In this document: positions 61,497 through 64,000 of the stretch, piece by piece
Layout: every line of letters starts with the position of its first letter
How positions within the stretch are numbered: the stretch's first letter is position 1
Assembly: GCF_000204415.1 (NCBI RefSeq)
Contig: NC_015416.1
Span: forward strand, 1,612,001-1,676,000
Reading direction: 5' to 3'
From: Methanothrix soehngenii GP6
GTDB taxonomy: Archaea > Halobacteriota > Methanosarcinia > Methanotrichales > Methanotrichaceae
Length of the DNA: 64,000 bases
Notes under the pieces: generated by a model
Seen by the model: only the letters and a program-made list of their open reading frames with translations
Database searches by the model: none
Told to the model about the DNA's origin: nothing
Made by a program: the position numbers and the translations under genes

Positions 61497-62216
61497 ATGA
61501 TCGGCATTGCAAAAATCTCTTTGTTATTAGCTTTGATGATATCGACGGCAGCAATCTATGCGGCACAGCCTTGGGACGACAGCAGCGGCTGGGTGGATGA
61601 AGGAGCCGGTAGTTGGGATGGCGATTGGAGTGGCGCGGACACAGGAAGCTGGGATAGCGGTTCAGGTGGTGGAGATGGTAATATCGGATCGAGCAGCAAT
61701 GATTACGGCGGAAGCAATTCCTGGGGGTCTCCAATTCCTGCAGAGATGACATCAAGTGATGAAGCCGTCTTCCCGAGCAGTATCTCAGAAAGCTCATCTA
61801 CATTAATTGAAGAAGACTCTGCTCAATATGCCAAACGCGATATAGCATATTCAATGGCCGCGGGTGGTAGTAGTAGGAACATTTTCTGGATTGTCTCTCG
61901 AGATGGCAACCAGAATTGGCGTTCAGTCAATATCCCGTGCAATCGTTATGCTAGGTTGTCCTTTATACCTTCAGATTCCGGACAATTAATCATGGAGGAA
62001 CTTTATCCGAACAATCAGGTCCGCACCTACTATTATGGAACTGTGGCAGCATTTAGGCAATATCGAGCCTGGTTCTTCGCCGATACATCAGGAACACATA
62101 GAATGAGATATAAGATAGATAACGGTCCTTATAGCGATACTCTGACCTTCTATGTGGGCAATTGTGGTGGAGGAGGCAGCGGTGGGATTTGCCCATGCTG
62201 TGGTCGCCCCTATTGA
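61497..62216 (+). CDS. Secreted protein with Gly/Ser/Trp-rich region
   Basis: 239 aa from the ATG at 61497, placed seven bases after GGAGG. A signal peptide (IAKISLLLALMISTAAIYAA) precedes a low-complexity Ser/Gly/Asp/Trp segment (residues about 25-75, repeated G-S-W-D units), a folded domain (WIVSRDGNQNWRSVNIPCNR, MRYKIDNGPYSDTLTFYVGN) and a Gly-rich C-terminus ending CPCCGRPY. Family unknown; surface location likely. Base use is more AT-rich than adk and pyrH. Confidence 0.65.
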   Translation: MIGIAKISLLLALMISTAAIYAAQPWDDSSGWVDEGAGSWDGDWSGADTGSWDSGSGGGDGNIGSSSNDYGGSNSWGSPIPAEMTSSDEAVFPSSISESSSTLIEEDSAQYAKRDIAYSMAAGGSSRNIFWIVSRDGNQNWRSVNIPCNRYARLSFIPSDSGQLIMEELYPNNQVRTYYYGTVAAFRQYRAWFFADTSGTHRMRYKIDNGPYSDTLTFYVGNCGGGGSGGICPCCGRPY

Positions 62217-62306
62217 GAGGATGGATCATCCTCTCCATTCTCTTGATTAAATGTAATTTTGTGCCCCAGCAACCTTTTTATCCCCTCCCGCCGCTAGCCC
62301 CTCCTC

Positions 62307-62981
62307 ATGATACTTGTCTATTCCCTGGGAGGCTCAATCCTCGCCGGTCGCGATGCAAAAAGCCTGCAGGAGTACGCCGATGCCTTAAAAGAGCTAGCAA
62401 AAGCGCACCAGATCTACGTCGTGGTGGGCGGGGGCAGGATTGCCCGCGAGTACATCGAGAAGGCCCGTGCCCTGGGCGCCTCGGAGATGTTCTGCGACCT
62501 CATCGGCATCGGGGCTACAAAGCTCAACTCAGCACTGCTCATCGCTGCCTTCGGACGAGCTGCCCCCCAGGAGATCCCGGAGACCTATGCCCAGGCCGCT
62601 CGCCTGGCCTGCCCCGGCAGGATCGTGGTCATGGGCGGAGTGGCCCCCGGACAGACCACAGACGCTGTCGCCGCCCTGCTGGCAGAGTATGTGGGCGCCA
62701 ATAAATTGATCATCGCCACCTCTGTGGATGGGGTCTACACCGCCGATCCGGAAAAAGATCCCAAAGCGGAGAAGATCGCCAGTATGACCCACGGAGAGCT
62801 ATCGAGAATGGCCGCCCAGACGGATATGAAAGCCGGCTCCCGCTCCCCTGTCGATCCCCTGGCAGCCAAGATCATAGAGCGAAGCCGGATTCCCACCGCC
62901 ATCGTCTTCGGAAAAAAAATCGAAAACCTGAAAAAAGGTGCCCTGGGTGGGCACAGTGGAACTGAGATCAGGCAGGGGTGA
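62307..62981 (+). CDS. pyrH: UMP kinase
   Basis: 224 aa amino-acid-kinase fold, archaeal type. VYSLGGSILAG, VVVGGGRIAREYI, IVVMGGVAPGQTTDAVAALL and ATSVDGVYTADPEKDP are characteristic; the last is the UMP/ATP site. UMP to UDP. Its 3' end overlaps the convergent CBS gene by 14 bases. Confidence 0.93.
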   Translation: MILVYSLGGSILAGRDAKSLQEYADALKELAKAHQIYVVVGGGRIAREYIEKARALGASEMFCDLIGIGATKLNSALLIAAFGRAAPQEIPETYAQAARLACPGRIVVMGGVAPGQTTDAVAALLAEYVGANKLIIATSVDGVYTADPEKDPKAEKIASMTHGELSRMAAQTDMKAGSRSPVDPLAAKIIERSRIPTAIVFGKKIENLKKGALGGHSGTEIRQG

Positions 62982-63855
62982 GGGTTTTGATCAGGTCCGC
63001 TGGGGAGACGAATCCCCAGAGGGTGCCGTCCTCTGAGACTACCAGCTGGCCAGAGCCGGTCTTGCCCAGCATCTTGATCGCCTCGTAGATGGTATCCTCG
63101 GAGTCGATGGTCAAAAATCCCCGGCTCATGAACTCTCTCGCTTCCTGATCCCCCTTTCCGTCCGCTATCGCCCGGACGATGTCCGTCTGGTTGACCATCC
63201 CCGGGGAGCTGTCCTCGACGAGTGCCTCCTGAACGCCGTTGTGCACCAGAATGCGCGCTGCCTCCTGCATGGAAGCTCCAGGGGGAATGCGCACTGCGCG
63301 ACGGGCGATCTTCTTAATGGCCAGCTTGGGCACGGATATCATCGCGTCCACGTGGATCATCAGCCGGCTCATGGTGTCATCCCTGCCCCGGACGGTGCCC
63401 CGAATGTAGAGCTTGTTGACGGGAGTGGGTCCCACTTCTACCTCATCGCCCACATTGAAGTCTCTGATGTTGCCGATGATTCGGATCACGCCATCGCATA
63501 GCTGAGTGTGCATCACCTTGTTGAATATGATCTCGCTGGCGGTGGTTCCCTCCATTAGCACGCCATTCCTGAGAACGGGTACGGTCACCACATCCCCCGT
63601 GGCCTCGACATTGAGCGCCTCATAGGCGGATCCTGTGGCCCTGTAGCCCCCCTTGGGGCCAGGCACCCCCTCCACCAGATTGAGGGCTTTCAGGGATTGC
63701 ATCTGATTTCGGATGGTTCCCGGATTGCGGTCTATAAGCTCGGCGATCTCTTCGCCCTTAACTGCTCTTCCTTCAACACGATAGATGTTGATCAGCGCGG
63801 TTAGTATATCTCTTTGAACAGGTGTCAAATCCATGGTTAGATCAAGATTGTTCAT
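62968..63855 (-). CDS. Winged-helix and CBS-domain regulator
   Basis: 295 aa. The N-terminal winged helix (TPVQRDILTALINIYRVEG, GTIRNQMQSLKALNLVEG) is followed by a middle domain (GVIRIIGNIRDFNVGDEVEV) and two CBS domains at the C-terminus (PPGASMQEAARILVHNGVQEA, SEDTIYEAIKMLGKTGSGQL). This archaeal family is thought to sense adenosyl ligands and control transcription; target unknown. Confidence 0.85.
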   Translation of the reverse strand: MNNLDLTMDLTPVQRDILTALINIYRVEGRAVKGEEIAELIDRNPGTIRNQMQSLKALNLVEGVPGPKGGYRATGSAYEALNVEATGDVVTVPVLRNGVLMEGTTASEIIFNKVMHTQLCDGVIRIIGNIRDFNVGDEVEVGPTPVNKLYIRGTVRGRDDTMSRLMIHVDAMISVPKLAIKKIARRAVRIPPGASMQEAARILVHNGVQEALVEDSSPGMVNQTDIVRAIADGKGDQEAREFMSRGFLTIDSEDTIYEAIKMLGKTGSGQLVVSEDGTLWGFVSPADLIKTLTPA

Positions 63856-64000
63856 GATTAATGTCCTATATAGATCTATTGATTGTAGGGGACTTATGAA
63901 AATTCCGTTTAATTTTAATCCTGCTCATGTTCCTCCTTGAACAGTTAAAATCTTGTTTAATGGCAGAAAAATTGTTTTATTTCCTCATAGGGCATATCTT
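63856..64000 (-). promoter_or_regulatory. Upstream region of the CBS regulator, window edge
   Basis: AT-rich 145 bases. On the minus strand CTATATAGGACATTAATC (about 63858-63875) would be a TATA-like element very close to the start codon, suggesting a short leader. No gene is seen up to the window end. Confidence 0.3.

Overview
The window is archaeal and reads as a euryarchaeal methanogen of the Methanothrix (Methanosaeta) type. Markers include part of the coenzyme F430 pathway (CfbA, CfbE, CfbD), a methanogenesis marker 8 protein, the acetyl-CoA synthase beta subunit CdhC, MptE for methanopterin synthesis, a homoaconitase-like small subunit with an isocitrate/isopropylmalate-type dehydrogenase (coenzyme B route), archaeal-type phosphoribulokinase, GGGP synthase, TiaS, class I LysRS, KEOPS Cgi121 and an archaeal SRP RNA. 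Genes start with ATG, GTG or TTG, often behind GGAGG-type ribosome binding sites and TATA boxes. The genus is an inference from gene content.

Regions. 0-7 kb: housekeeping (pentapeptide-repeat membrane protein, tRNA-Arg, hisG, phosphoesterase, nitroreductase, elp3, rps8e). 7-14.6 kb: an insertion hot spot with an IS200/IS605-type tnpB element inside a DUF72 gene, an IS110-type element with a structured left end, two secreted proteins, a second frameshifted tnpB element and a frameshifted nitroreductase. 14.7-31.5 kb: conserved core (SRP RNA, phosphoribulokinase, tiaS, pyrophosphatase, tmk, mptE, cgi121, map, GGGP synthase, rpl40e, a tRNA-Ser with two introns, malic enzyme). 30.5-32.8 kb: a tight minus-strand operon likely serving coenzyme B synthesis with one uncharacterised gene. 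33.4-37.6 kb: flavoproteins and the cfbA-cfbE-cfbD cluster. 37.6-41.3 kb: secE, a GerW-like gene, panE, a truncated gene, IS-like hairpin remnants and a regulator with a palindromic operator.

41.3-49.1 kb is a second rearranged zone: an MTH865/PPOX/marker-8 group, an IS1634-type element splitting a small gene, an orphan cdhC with its own promoter and terminator, and an IS5-family relic joining two truncated genes. 49.2-64 kb returns to core functions: dCMP deaminase, lysS, pyrE, a Taw2-like methyltransferase, tRNA-Gln, hsp20, glyS, a polyprenol-kinase-like protein, adk, pyrH and a CBS-domain regulator.

The strongest unusual signals are the tRNA-Ser(CGA) gene with two non-canonical introns (D-loop and T-loop), each with a bulge-helix-bulge motif; the tnpB insertion whose excision exactly restores the DUF72 reading frame; the IS1634 insertion in a small conserved-looking gene; and the orphan cdhC with a winged-helix-like tail. 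No rRNA operon or CRISPR array was seen.
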